From an uncultured Pelagibacteraceae bacterium (lineage in GTDB: Bacteria; Pseudomonadota; Alphaproteobacteria; Pelagibacterales; Pelagibacteraceae), in the NCBI GenBank assembly GCA_902635515.1, contig CACPOD010000004.1, positions 1-64,000 of the forward strand: 64,000 bases of DNA. The letters are read 5' to 3'. The notes beneath the pieces were generated by a model. It did not search any database and had not been told where the DNA came from. It worked only from the letters and a program-made list of their open reading frames with translations. This document shows positions 28,633 through 37,379 of this stretch, one piece after another (within the stretch, counting starts at the first letter, position 1; each line of letters begins with the position of its first letter). The translations under genes were made by a program, and so were the position numbers.

Positions 28633-29418
28633 TTATAATTTTAAGTATTCGTAAAAAAATTTAATCGAAACCACTAAAAGAAAAATTCCAAAAAACTTAC
28701 TAATTTTATTCTTATCAATACTGTGTACTGTTTTAGCTCCTATCCGAGCCATGAAAGTTGTGATTGGTATGAAAATTAGAAAGGCTGGTATGTTTATAAA
28801 ACCAATACTTAGTGGAAGACTAGAATTTAAAAAACTTCCTGAAATTAAAAAGCCTATTGCTCCAAATAGAGCAATTAGAAAACCTATAGCTGCTGCACTT
28901 CCTATAGCTTTATTTATTGAATAACCAAAAAACTTAAGGATTGGTACATTCATTACAGCTCCTCCTATACCCATAGGAGCAGATATAAACCCTACAAGAA
29001 AACCAAGAATTACTTTCAAATGTAATTTCATTTTAATAATTATGTTTTGCTCCTTTTCTTTTATTAAAAGTAAATAAATTCCTAAAAATAAAATCATTAC
29101 AGAAAAAAATAAAACTAAAGATTTAGTTTTTAAAGAAGCTGCAAAAGCAGTACCAACAATAACTCCTATTACGACATAAAGACCGTAATTCTTAACAATA
29201 TCGAAATCAACAGCTTTAAATTTGTGATGTGTTAAAACTGAAACTGTAGAAGTTGGTATTATAATTGCAAAAGAAGTTCCAACAGCAAGGTGCATAACAT
29301 ATTGAGGATCGATTTTTAAAGAACCAAAAATAAAATATAAAAAAGGAACAGTAATTAAACCTCCACCAATACCAAATAATCCCGCAACAAAACCAACTGG
29401 TATTGCTGTTAAAGCCAT
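28633..29418 (-). CDS. TauE/SafE (TSUP) family permease
   Basis: The 261-residue membrane protein has about eight hydrophobic segments and the two TSUP half-repeats, each with a glycine-rich motif: GFVAGLFGIGGGLITVPFL near residue 10 and GFISAPMGIGGAVMNVPIL near residue 140. TSUP proteins move sulfite, sulfoacetate or other small organic anions. Sulfite export after taurine breakdown is possible given the tau genes 30 kb away, but the substrate is inferred. It lies downstream of dusA on the same strand with a 40 bp gap. Confidence 0.9.
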   Translation of the reverse strand: MALTAIPVGFVAGLFGIGGGLITVPFLYFIFGSLKIDPQYVMHLAVGTSFAIIIPTSTVSVLTHHKFKAVDFDIVKNYGLYVVIGVIVGTAFAASLKTKSLVLFFSVMILFLGIYLLLIKEKEQNIIIKMKLHLKVILGFLVGFISAPMGIGGAVMNVPILKFFGYSINKAIGSAAAIGFLIALFGAIGFLISGSFLNSSLPLSIGFINIPAFLIFIPITTFMARIGAKTVHSIDKNKISKFFGIFLLVVSIKFFYEYLKL

Positions 29419-29458
29419 TAATAAAATAATATAACTATATTCGTTTGTTAATATTGAA

Positions 29459-30451
29459 TTAAGCAGACTGCCCTACTCTAGTATCTACATTGTTGTATTT
29501 AATTTTATCCATAATGTGATCAATTTTTTTCACATCAGCATCTCTTACACACATGTTTTCACTTAAATATCTTTTCCAATAACTTGCACCTGTCTGGCCA
29601 TGAAATAAACCAAGAGTATGTCTCATGATTTGATTTAATCTTGTTCCCTTTTTTAATTCTTCTTTAACATAAGGAATGAGTTGTTCAATTACATCTTGTC
29701 TACTTGGAACATCGTCATTATTAAATATTTCTCTTTCAATATCTGCTAATAAATAAGGGGTATGATACGCAGCTCTTCCTATCATTACACCATCTGTTTT
29801 TTCTAAATGAGGTTTTATTTCATCTACTGAAGTTATTCCACCATTGATAATAGTCTCTTCATTTGGAAAATCTTTTTTTAATTTATAAACATATTCGTAT
29901 TTTAAAGGAGGAATATTTAAATTTTGCTTAGGTGTAAATTTACCTAACATTGCTTTTCTTGCATGAATGATAAAAGTTTTAACCCCAGTAGCTTTTAGAG
30001 TAGAAATAAAACTATGTAAATTTTCATAATCTTCCACATTATCGTAACCAATTCTTGTTTTTATAGTTACTGGTAGTTTTGTAACTGATTGCATTTTACT
30101 TAAACAATCTGCAACTAAATTTGGCTCTTTCATTAAACAAGCGCCAAATCTATTTTTTTCAACTTTTTTACTAGGACAACCTAAGTTCAGATTAATTTCA
30201 TCATAACCAAAATCTTCACCTACTTTAGTGGCTTCAGCTAAAAGTTTTGGAGAAGAACCTCCTAATTGAAGTGCTACAGGTTTCTCATTGATATTAAACT
30301 CCAATAACTTTTTTTTATCTCCTCTATTTATGGCTTCATCAACCACCATTTCAGTGTAAAGAAGAGTGTTTTTAGATATTAATCTTAGAAAAAATCGTTC
30401 ATGACGATCTGTGCAATCCATCATAGGAGCAACTGATACTTTCCTATTCAT
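29459..30451 (-). CDS. dusA: tRNA-dihydrouridine synthase A
   Basis: This FMN enzyme reduces uridines in the tRNA D-loop. The 330 residues start with VSVAPMMDCTDRHERFFLR, characteristic of DusA, and contain the catalytic-loop NLGCPSKKVEKNRFGACLM, VTIKTRIGYD, the FMN-phosphate strand INGGITSVDE and VMIGRAAYHTPYLL. Only the first cysteine (GCPS) or the later GACL cysteine can be the proton donor; family knowledge favours the latter. It follows rpoZ with a 22 bp gap. Confidence 0.95.
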   Translation of the reverse strand: MNRKVSVAPMMDCTDRHERFFLRLISKNTLLYTEMVVDEAINRGDKKKLLEFNINEKPVALQLGGSSPKLLAEATKVGEDFGYDEINLNLGCPSKKVEKNRFGACLMKEPNLVADCLSKMQSVTKLPVTIKTRIGYDNVEDYENLHSFISTLKATGVKTFIIHARKAMLGKFTPKQNLNIPPLKYEYVYKLKKDFPNEETIINGGITSVDEIKPHLEKTDGVMIGRAAYHTPYLLADIEREIFNNDDVPSRQDVIEQLIPYVKEELKKGTRLNQIMRHTLGLFHGQTGASYWKRYLSENMCVRDADVKKIDHIMDKIKYNNVDTRVGQSA

Positions 30452-30473
30452 GGTATAACTTTATATTATTTTT

Positions 30474-31055
30474 TTATGAGTTTGAAGCTTCAGTGTCATC
30501 TGAAGATACATCTGCTTCTTGATTTTCTGATTCTGAAACTTCATCTGAAGATACATCTGCTTCTTGATTTTCTGATTCTGAAACTTCATCTAAAGAAACT
30601 TCTCCTTGCTCATTCATCGTTTCTTCTCCTACTGAATTATCAACTTCTGCTGTAGCTGTTTCAGATAGCTCAGCCAAATCTTCTTTTGTTACTTGAATTT
30701 TTTCTGGAGTTTTTCTTGCTCTTTTAGATGGTAAAATTGGAGTACCACTTTTTGAAATTTCACCTTTGTAAAGATTTTCAAAATCATCACCTATTTCTTC
30801 ATCATCCTCAGCAGTATCGTCAACTTGTTCGACATGTTTTCTAAGTTTGTAAACTGCGCTATCAGTTAAATCTGAAACTTTAATTTTTTCTTCGGCAATT
30901 TCTCTTAATGAAATAACTGTATTTTTATCGTTATCTCTATCAATTGTTGGTTCTATTCCTGCATTAAGTTGAGTAGCTCTTTCTTTAGCAACAAGTACTA
31001 ATTCGTAAGGACTCTCTACTTTATCTATACAGTCTTCTACAGTAACTCTAGCCAT
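30474..31055 (-). CDS. rpoZ: RNA polymerase omega subunit with long acidic tail
   Basis: Residues 1 to about 75 form the omega core (MARVTVEDCIDKVESPYELVLVAKERA and ISLREIAEEKIKVSDL), which supports assembly of the beta-prime subunit. The protein is 193 residues, about twice the E. coli length and longer than the usual alphaproteobacterial omega. The extra 110 residues are rich in Glu, Asp and Ser and include two identical 15-residue repeats. The tail is probably disordered. Stand-alone here; the spoT gene often found downstream is absent. Confidence 0.92.
   Translation of the reverse strand: MARVTVEDCIDKVESPYELVLVAKERATQLNAGIEPTIDRDNDKNTVISLREIAEEKIKVSDLTDSAVYKLRKHVEQVDDTAEDDEEIGDDFENLYKGEISKSGTPILPSKRARKTPEKIQVTKEDLAELSETATAEVDNSVGEETMNEQGEVSLDEVSESENQEADVSSDEVSESENQEADVSSDDTEASNS
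30497..30586. repeat. Two-copy 45-bp tandem repeat inside rpoZ
   Basis: Two consecutive identical 45-bp units (30497-30541 and 30542-30586) encode the 15-residue unit DEVSESENQEADVSS twice in the acidic tail of omega. The first bases of a degenerate third copy follow at 30587. Because 45 is divisible by three, copy-number change would alter tail length without breaking the frame. Confidence 0.9.
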
Positions 31056-31099
31056 GCGGAGTATCTACACAGTGAGTCTTTAAAAATCAAGGCCTATTT

Positions 31100-32305
31100 T
31101 TATAAATAATGAGGTTTTAACTTATTTTTAACTAAATAAAGAAGAATAATTGATCCAAAGATATAAGTTCCTGAAACAACGGCTATGTCTTCAATTGAAA
31201 AACCAATATCAATTAGAAAGCCAAATAGAGCCGTACCAAATGCTGTTGAAAACACCATCAATGCAGTTGTTAAGGCTTTTATGGACCCAATATATTTAAC
31301 ACCATAAATCTCGGCCCAAGTTGAGGAACCAAGCACGTTTGCCAAACCATTGGTGACACCTACCAAACCAAAAAATACAAAAGATGAAAGTGGTGAATTA
31401 AAGTAATAAAGAACTACAGTACCAAAAAGAAGTGGGATATTCATATAGATTAATAATTTTCTGCTAGAAAATTTATCAATTAAAAAACCAGATATAAAAA
31501 GAGTAATTACTGATAAAATTGAGTAAGCCATAAATGATTGTGCAATCACATAAGGTCCCCACTCTTTCGAAGAAGATATAAAAGATTGATAAACAAAAGA
31601 TCCTGTTGCAATCCATGGCATTGCTAACATCGTCATACAAATAATGTAAAATCTATAATCTTTTAAAACTTCTATTCTTTTCCATTGTTTAATTTCTTTA
31701 TTATTCTCTTCTATTTTAGATTCTTCTCTCGTATCAAGTTTAACATCTTTGACTAAAAGAAAAGTTGCAACAGGTAGAACAAGTATAACTAAAATAGAAA
31801 TTGAAACCCAAATATCTCTCCATTCTATAAAAGTTAATAAAAAAACAATTAAAACTGGCATTATAAATTCAGCCAATGACAATCCTAACCAACCTGTACT
31901 TAAAGCCCTACCTCTATTTTTTTCAAAAAAACGAGATATGGTTGTTGTAGCTGTGTGACTTGATAATCCTTGTCCAGCTAAGCGCATTAAAAAAATTCCT
32001 ACAAATAAAAAAATAACTGATGAAATTTTTGAAAATATAAAACAGGATACTGATAAAAAAAGTATTACATAAGATGCAAACTTTAATATATTTACATCAT
32101 CAATTTTTTTTCCAATCCAAACTAAAACAATACTACTTAATAAAGTAGCTGATGCATAAATTGAGCCAAATTGTCCATGTGTAATTGATAAGGCGTCTCT
32201 TATACTAGAATTAAATAGGCCAAGAAAAAAACTCTGTCCAAAACTGGAAAAAAATGTAAAGATAAATCCAAATACAATTACTTTTAAACTTAAACTTTTA
32301 AACAT
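31100..32305 (-). CDS. Major facilitator superfamily permease
   Basis: The 401-residue protein has about 12 hydrophobic segments, a central charged loop near residue 200 (KLDTREESKIEENNKEIKQWKR), and the cytoplasmic loop motif between helices 2 and 3 in the form WIGKKIDDVN. RFFEKNRGRALSTGWLGLSLAE near residue 130 resembles monocarboxylate or oxalate/formate-type MFS carriers. The substrate is unknown. The start is 11 bp from the divergent dehydrogenase gene. Confidence 0.85.
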   Translation of the reverse strand: MFKSLSLKVIVFGFIFTFFSSFGQSFFLGLFNSSIRDALSITHGQFGSIYASATLLSSIVLVWIGKKIDDVNILKFASYVILFLSVSCFIFSKISSVIFLFVGIFLMRLAGQGLSSHTATTTISRFFEKNRGRALSTGWLGLSLAEFIMPVLIVFLLTFIEWRDIWVSISILVILVLPVATFLLVKDVKLDTREESKIEENNKEIKQWKRIEVLKDYRFYIICMTMLAMPWIATGSFVYQSFISSSKEWGPYVIAQSFMAYSILSVITLFISGFLIDKFSSRKLLIYMNIPLLFGTVVLYYFNSPLSSFVFFGLVGVTNGLANVLGSSTWAEIYGVKYIGSIKALTTALMVFSTAFGTALFGFLIDIGFSIEDIAVVSGTYIFGSIILLYLVKNKLKPHYL

Positions 32306-32316
32306 AGAAAAAAATT

Positions 32317-33192
32317 ATGACTTGTAATGTTGCTTTCATAGGTCTTGGGGTTATGGGCTACCCAATGGCTGGATATATATCAAAAGCCGGACACAATGTA
32401 ACTGTTTTTAATAGAACTAAATCTAAAGCTGAAAAATGGATTGGTGAATATAAAGGTAAAATGGCTAATACACCTGCGGAGGCTGCAGATGGTGCTGATT
32501 TCATTTTTACATGTGTTGGTAATGATGATGATTTAAGAGAAGTAGCAACTGGAGAAAATGGATTATTTAACACAGCAAAAGCTGGGTCTATTTTTATTGA
32601 TAACTCAACTGTATCTGCAGAAGTATCAAGAGAATTAAATAAAAAAGCAAATGATAAAGGGTTTAGTTTTTTGGATGCTCCTATTTCAGGAGGACAAGCT
32701 GGCGCTGAAGGTGGAATACTAACAGTAATGGTTGGTGGAGATGAAGAGGTGTTTAAAAAGGCTGAGCCTGTAATTGATTGTTATAGTAAAAAAGTAAAAT
32801 TAATTGGTCCTTGTGGAAGTGGTCAATTAACAAAAATGATGAACCAAATGTGTATTGCTGGAACAGTGCAAGGTTTATCTGAAGCAATTAATTTTGGAAT
32901 AAACGCAGGTTTAGATATGGATAAAGTTATGGAAACAATATCTAAAGGTGCAGCACAGTCTTGGCAAATGGAAAATAGATATCGAACTATGACCGATGAT
33001 AAGTTTGATTATGGTTTTGCTATTGATTGGATGAGAAAAGATTTAAAAATTGCAATCGAGGAAGCAAAAAAAAATGGTTCACCTGTGCCTATAACTGAAA
33101 TTATTGATGGTTATTATGCTGAGGTTCAAGAAATGGGTGGAAACCGTTGGGATAGCTCAGGTTTGATTGCTCGATTAAAAAAGAAAAAATAA
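32317..33192 (+). CDS. 3-hydroxyisobutyrate dehydrogenase-family NAD(P) oxidoreductase
   Basis: A beta-hydroxyacid dehydrogenase of 291 residues. The Rossmann dinucleotide loop is GLGVMGYPMAG at 9-19, the substrate loop is DAPISGGQAGAEGG, and the catalytic lysine lies in GSGQLTKMMNQ. Known substrates for this family are 3-hydroxyisobutyrate, tartronate semialdehyde and similar C3-C4 acids; which applies here is not decidable. The next gene, a flavin-fold protein, starts 8 bp later and is probably co-transcribed. Confidence 0.88.
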   Translation: MTCNVAFIGLGVMGYPMAGYISKAGHNVTVFNRTKSKAEKWIGEYKGKMANTPAEAADGADFIFTCVGNDDDLREVATGENGLFNTAKAGSIFIDNSTVSAEVSRELNKKANDKGFSFLDAPISGGQAGAEGGILTVMVGGDEEVFKKAEPVIDCYSKKVKLIGPCGSGQLTKMMNQMCIAGTVQGLSEAINFGINAGLDMDKVMETISKGAAQSWQMENRYRTMTDDKFDYGFAIDWMRKDLKIAIEEAKKNGSPVPITEIIDGYYAEVQEMGGNRWDSSGLIARLKKKK

Positions 33193-33200
33193 TAATATTT

Positions 33201-33806
33201 GTGACGGATATAGTTCCTTATTACGAGGACTTTACAGAGATCAAAAAGAAAATTTGGTCAATGCTAGACAATGCTGTTAAAGACAGAGGTTCTCCTTTTA
33301 GAATACCGGTATTCATTTGTGGTGATCAATCTGATCTAGATGGAAGAATTGTTGTTCTAAGAAAGTCTGATCAATCAAATAATCTTGTGCAATATCATAG
33401 CGATATTAGGTCGGATAAGATTGAAAAATTAAAAGCAAATAAAAATGGTGCAATGTTGTTTTATGACAAGGATGAAAAAATACAGGTAAGATTAAAAGTT
33501 GAATGCACGATTAATCACAATAATGATGTAACAAAAGAATCTTGGTCTAGAACCCAACATATTAGCAGAAAATGTTATTTGGTTGATAATGGTCCAGGAA
33601 CTGAGTCAGATCTACCAACCTCTGGACTAAAACCAGAATTAGATAATTTTGATTATACTAAAGAACAAAGTGAAGAAGGTTACAAAAACTTTACTGTCAT
33701 TCAGTGTAAGATTAAATCTATAGAATGGCTTTACTTAGCAGCTAAAGGCCATCGAAGAGCTAAGTTTAATTTAGAAAATAATAAAGATACCTGGCTAGTT
33801 CCATAG
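33201..33806 (+). CDS. Pyridoxamine 5'-phosphate oxidase-fold flavin protein
   Basis: The 201-residue protein has the split-barrel FMN-binding pattern of the PNPOx-like family: GRIVVLRKSDQSNNLVQYHSDIRSDKIEKL, then AMLFYDKDEKIQVRLKVECTI, then WSRTQHISRKCYL. The substrate-binding ending typical of true PdxH is not obvious, so I call it a family member only. The start is a GTG at 33201. The gene stop touches the start of a small membrane-protein gene. Confidence 0.75.
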   Translation: MTDIVPYYEDFTEIKKKIWSMLDNAVKDRGSPFRIPVFICGDQSDLDGRIVVLRKSDQSNNLVQYHSDIRSDKIEKLKANKNGAMLFYDKDEKIQVRLKVECTINHNNDVTKESWSRTQHISRKCYLVDNGPGTESDLPTSGLKPELDNFDYTKEQSEEGYKNFTVIQCKIKSIEWLYLAAKGHRRAKFNLENNKDTWLVP

Positions 33807-34010
33807 ATGGTTACTGGATATATATTTACAGCATTTCTTATAATTTTAGGATTAGTTGTAATGAGATTTGGGAGTATTCATTTTAAAAAATTTAAAGAAG
33901 GTAAAACCAAAATTAAATCAAAGTTAAGTGGACAATTGTCTTTTTTAATTTTATTTGTAATAATAATTGGATTGATAGTTTATTCAGTCAACGATCTATT
34001 ATTTAAGTAA
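33807..34010 (+). CDS. Small membrane protein, unknown function
   Basis: The 67 residues consist of two hydrophobic segments (about 4-21 and 46-64) joined by a basic loop (HFKKFKEGKTKIKSK). The ATG follows the preceding TAG with no gap, which makes co-translation likely. I do not recognise a family. Its position suggests it is expressed with the dehydrogenase and flavin-protein genes. It converges on the DUF1330 gene with a 13 bp gap. Confidence 0.65.
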   Translation: MVTGYIFTAFLIILGLVVMRFGSIHFKKFKEGKTKIKSKLSGQLSFLILFVIIIGLIVYSVNDLLFK

Positions 34011-34023
34011 ATGAATTATTATT

Positions 34024-34314
34024 TCAAATTCCTTTAATAATTATATTTGTACCTTCGGAATTATCTAATCTTATTTGTTTTATTGGTTTGTATTCTTCAG
34101 AATTGTACCATTCTAATGCTTTTTCATATGTAGGAAATTTAAGAATAATAATTCTAGGAAATTTTGTTTCACCATCAAAAATTTTAAACTCACCAGCTCT
34201 TACTAAAAATTCTCCACCATATTTTTTTACGAGTGGTGTAACCTTTTCAACGTATACTTTGTAATTTTCAGGATTAGTTACTTTTAATTGAGCTATTACG
34301 TAGCCTGCTGGCAT
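34024..34314 (-). CDS. DUF1330 family protein
   Basis: A 96-residue ferredoxin-like (dimeric alpha/beta barrel) protein. It shows PAGYVIAQLKVTNPENYKVYVEKVTPLVKKYGG, LVRAGEF and IILKFPTYEKALEWYNSEEYKPIKQIR, the standard DUF1330 succession. No enzymatic function is established for the family. It follows the gamma-carbonic-anhydrase-like gene by 9 bp on the same strand. Confidence 0.88.
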   Translation of the reverse strand: MPAGYVIAQLKVTNPENYKVYVEKVTPLVKKYGGEFLVRAGEFKIFDGETKFPRIIILKFPTYEKALEWYNSEEYKPIKQIRLDNSEGTNIIIKGI

Positions 34315-34323
34315 TTATTTCCT

Positions 34324-34836
34324 TTAAAAAATTGATTTCGAATATTTTTTCCAATTATCTTGGTAATGTTTTGTGTTTTCAAATACTGCTTTTTTTTCTT
34401 CCTCTGAAACTTCTCTAATAACTTTACCTGGTGAGCCAACAACTAAAGAGTTATCTGGTATGATTTTATTTTCAGTTATCAAAGCTTTAGCTCCAATAAT
34501 ACAATTCTTTCCAATATTAGCTTTATTTAAGATAACAGCTCCAATCCCAATTAAACAATTATCTCCGATGGTACATCCATGAAGCATAACTAAATGTCCA
34601 ACAGTAACATTTTTTCCTACTTTTAAAGGACATCCAGGATCTGTGTGTAATACACTTCCATCTTGTACATTAGATCCTTCACCAATATGAATATTTTCAA
34701 TATCTCCTCTAAGTACTGCATTAAACCAAATACTTGTATTTTTTTCTAAAGTAACATCTCCTATTATTGTAGCATTCGGAGCTACCCAATTTTCGCCAGA
34801 GTTTTTTGGTTTTTTATCTTTTAAATCATAAAACAT
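34324..34836 (-). CDS. Gamma-carbonic anhydrase-like hexapeptide protein
   Basis: The 170 residues form a left-handed beta-helix with repeats such as IGDVTLEKNTSIWFNAVLRGD. The three zinc histidines of the gamma-class fold are placed at His64 (VLHTD), His81 and His86 (VGHLVMLHGC). Relatives include CaiE, YrdA and bacterial gamma-carbonic anhydrases. Many homologues lack measurable activity, so catalysis is uncertain. It is divergent from the redoxin gene with a 19 bp gap. Confidence 0.88.
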   Translation of the reverse strand: MFYDLKDKKPKNSGENWVAPNATIIGDVTLEKNTSIWFNAVLRGDIENIHIGEGSNVQDGSVLHTDPGCPLKVGKNVTVGHLVMLHGCTIGDNCLIGIGAVILNKANIGKNCIIGAKALITENKIIPDNSLVVGSPGKVIREVSEEEKKAVFENTKHYQDNWKKYSKSIF

Positions 34837-34855
34837 AATCTATATATTTTACATT

Positions 34856-35410
34856 ATGCCTATACAAACTCCAATATGTGATTTTGGTCAAAAAGCTATT
34901 CCATTTGAATTAAAATCTACTGATAATAAAATTCTTTCTTTAAATGATATCAAAGGTGAAAATGGAACTTTGATAATGTTCATTTGTAATCATTGTCCAT
35001 ATGTAAAAGCTATTACAAAAGAATTAGTTGAAGATTGTAGTGAATTAAACAAAATTGGTATCAACTCAGTTGCCATCTGCTCAAATGACTTTGTTAATTA
35101 TCCAGACGACTCATTTGATAACATGATCAAATTTTCAAATGAAAATCATTTCAATTTTCCTTACTTACATGATGAAACTCAAGAAATTGCTAAAGCATAT
35201 GATGCTGTATGTACTCCAGATTTCTTTGGCTACAATAAAAATCTAGAACTTCAATACAGAGGACGATTAAGAGAACTTAGAAAGTTTATTCCAGTTAAAG
35301 ATGGAGAAAGTGATCTGCTAACAGCTATGAGACAAATAGCTGAAACTGGAAAAGGTCCTGAAGATCAAATACCCAGTGCGGGCTGTGGTATTAAATGGAA
35401 GTATGATTAA
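34856..35410 (+). CDS. Thioredoxin-fold (redoxin) protein with CNHC motif
   Basis: This 184-residue protein of the AhpC/TSA-Redoxin group keeps a CxxC pair, Cys44 and Cys47, in MFICNHCPYVKA, followed by INSVAICSND, HFNFPYLHDETQEIAKAYDAVCTPDFF and RGRLREL. No signal peptide is present, so it is predicted cytosolic. Such proteins are usually annotated as thioredoxin family; partner and substrate are unknown. The stop overlaps the start of the glycosyltransferase gene by one base. Confidence 0.85.
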   Translation: MPIQTPICDFGQKAIPFELKSTDNKILSLNDIKGENGTLIMFICNHCPYVKAITKELVEDCSELNKIGINSVAICSNDFVNYPDDSFDNMIKFSNENHFNFPYLHDETQEIAKAYDAVCTPDFFGYNKNLELQYRGRLRELRKFIPVKDGESDLLTAMRQIAETGKGPEDQIPSAGCGIKWKYD

Positions 35411-36492
35411 TGTATCTAATTGTAACTAGATCATTCCCACCTGAGCTTGGTGGTATGCAAAATCTAATGTGGGGCCTTTCAAGAGAACTGTCTAAAAACT
35501 TTATGATAAAAGTTTTTGCAGATCATATAGAAGGTCATAAAGAATTTGATGAGCAAGCCTCTTTTTCGATCGAAAGAGTTGGAGGAATTAAATTGCTTAG
35601 AAAATATAGAAAAGCACAATTAATTAACGAATATATCAAAGAAAATAAAATTGATGGTATTATTGCTGATCATTGGAAAAGTTTAGAACTAATTAAAACT
35701 TTTAAGAAAAAATACTGTTTAATTCATAGTAAAGAAATCAACCATCCTAAAGGGTCTAGTCAAAATAAAAGAGTGGTTAGTATTTTAAATAATGTTGAAA
35801 AAGTTATAGCAAATTCTCAGTTTACAAAAAATCTAGCAATAGAACTTGGTGTTAGTGAAAATAAAGTAATTGTAATAAATCCAGGTGTGGATACTGCTGA
35901 AGAATTAAATAAAAAAACTTTAGATAAAGTTGAAAGTATACTTAAAGTTAAAAATCCAAGACTAATTACAGTTTCAAGATTTGATAAACGTAAAAATCAT
36001 GAAAAAATAGTAATGGCTTTAAGGAATTTAAAACAAATTTATCCTGATATTGTTTACATTTGTGTTGGATATGGAGAAGAAGAAGAAAATATTAAAAAAT
36101 TGGTAAAAGAACTAGATCTTGAAGCACATGTTATGTTTTTTAAAGATATTAGTAATGATTTAAAAAATGCTTTAGTTTCAAAATCAAATATTTTTGTGAT
36201 GCCATCCATAATACATAAAAAATCAGTTGAAGGTTTTGGTATAGCTTACGTTGAAGCTGCACAATACGGTATTCCATCAATTGGTGGTAAAGATGGTGGT
36301 GCAGCAGATGCAATTGATCACGAAAAAACTGGTTTAATATGTGATGGAAATAGTCTTGATGATATTTATTCTTCAATTATTTCAATGTTAGAAAATAAAA
36401 AGTATTTAAACCTTGGGAAAAATGCAAAAGAATTTGTTAATAAATTTCAATGGTCAAAAATAATTGAAGAATACAAAAAGATACTAAATTGA
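35410..36492 (+). CDS. GT4-type glycosyltransferase
   Basis: The 360 residues have the two-Rossmann GT-B layout. The N-terminal donor-side motif FPPELGGMQNLMWGLSREL is at residues 9-27. SRFDKRKNHEKI and the EGFGIAYVEAAQYGIPSIGG stretch, holding the EX7E-type catalytic motif, follow near residues 195-300. It is probably involved in surface polysaccharide or glycolipid assembly. The EamA transporter gene starts inside its last codons. Confidence 0.88.
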   Translation: MYLIVTRSFPPELGGMQNLMWGLSRELSKNFMIKVFADHIEGHKEFDEQASFSIERVGGIKLLRKYRKAQLINEYIKENKIDGIIADHWKSLELIKTFKKKYCLIHSKEINHPKGSSQNKRVVSILNNVEKVIANSQFTKNLAIELGVSENKVIVINPGVDTAEELNKKTLDKVESILKVKNPRLITVSRFDKRKNHEKIVMALRNLKQIYPDIVYICVGYGEEEENIKKLVKELDLEAHVMFFKDISNDLKNALVSKSNIFVMPSIIHKKSVEGFGIAYVEAAQYGIPSIGGKDGGAADAIDHEKTGLICDGNSLDDIYSSIISMLENKKYLNLGKNAKEFVNKFQWSKIIEEYKKILN

Positions 36493-37379
36493 TTTCAAAT
36501 AATAAATTAGCAATTTTTTTAATTATAATCTCAGTTTTTTGTGGAACATTGATGTTAACCTTTTTAAAATTAGCACAAGAAGAAGTTAATGTTTATGTTG
36601 CTGGATTTTTTAGATTTTTATTTGGTTTACTAATTATTTTTCCTTACATGCTAAAATCTAATTTTATAGTGTTTAAAACAAATCATCATAAAAAACATTT
36701 TCTTAGAGCGATTTTAAACTTGCCTTCAATGTTATTATATTTCTCAGCCTTAGTAATGATGCCAATTGAAAAAGCTACAGCTATATCTTTTGTGGTTCCT
36801 TTCATAGTAACAATATTGGCAGTTTTGTTTCTGGGAGAAAAAATTTACATATATAGAAGTTTTGCACTAGTTTTAGGATTTATTGGAATGTTAATAATTT
36901 TAAGACCAGGAATAATTGAAATCTCTCTTGGAGTTTATATGGCACTGGCATCGTCTTTTATGTGGTCAATAGTAATTATAATTACAAAAACTATCGCAAA
37001 AGATGATAGTTCGATTACGATTTTATCTTATGGATACACGTATATGACAATTTTTAGTTTCATTATTGCGTTGTTTTATTGGCAAACACCTAGTTTTCAA
37101 ACTTTAATTTATTTATTTTTTGCTGGTTTGTTTGGTACATTGTTACATCTTTGCATAAATCACGCATACAAATTAGTAGATGTAAGTATGACACAACCAT
37201 ACTCGTTTCTAAGTTTAGTGTTTGCTTCTCTAATTGGCTATTATGTTTTTAGTGAAACACCTGATCTATTCACTTGGATTGGTGCTAGTGTTATATTTTT
37301 AGGTGTTTTAATTATGTCATATCGTGAAATGAAGCTTGATAAAGAAATTATTAGAAAACGTATAGATATTAAATCTTAA
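36489..37379 (+). CDS. EamA/DMT-superfamily permease
   Basis: The 296-residue protein has about ten hydrophobic helices in two EamA repeats, with LPSMLLYFSALVMMPIEKATAISF and a C-terminal repeat containing DVSMTQPYSFLSLVFASLIGYYVFSE. It begins at TTG 36489, overlapping the upstream stop by 4 bp; no ATG near the predicted first helix fits better. The substrate is unknown; relatives export metabolites or amino acids. It converges on tctA with a 4 bp overlap of ends. Confidence 0.88.
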   Translation: MISNNKLAIFLIIISVFCGTLMLTFLKLAQEEVNVYVAGFFRFLFGLLIIFPYMLKSNFIVFKTNHHKKHFLRAILNLPSMLLYFSALVMMPIEKATAISFVVPFIVTILAVLFLGEKIYIYRSFALVLGFIGMLIILRPGIIEISLGVYMALASSFMWSIVIIITKTIAKDDSSITILSYGYTYMTIFSFIIALFYWQTPSFQTLIYLFFAGLFGTLLHLCINHAYKLVDVSMTQPYSFLSLVFASLIGYYVFSETPDLFTWIGASVIFLGVLIMSYREMKLDKEIIRKRIDIKS

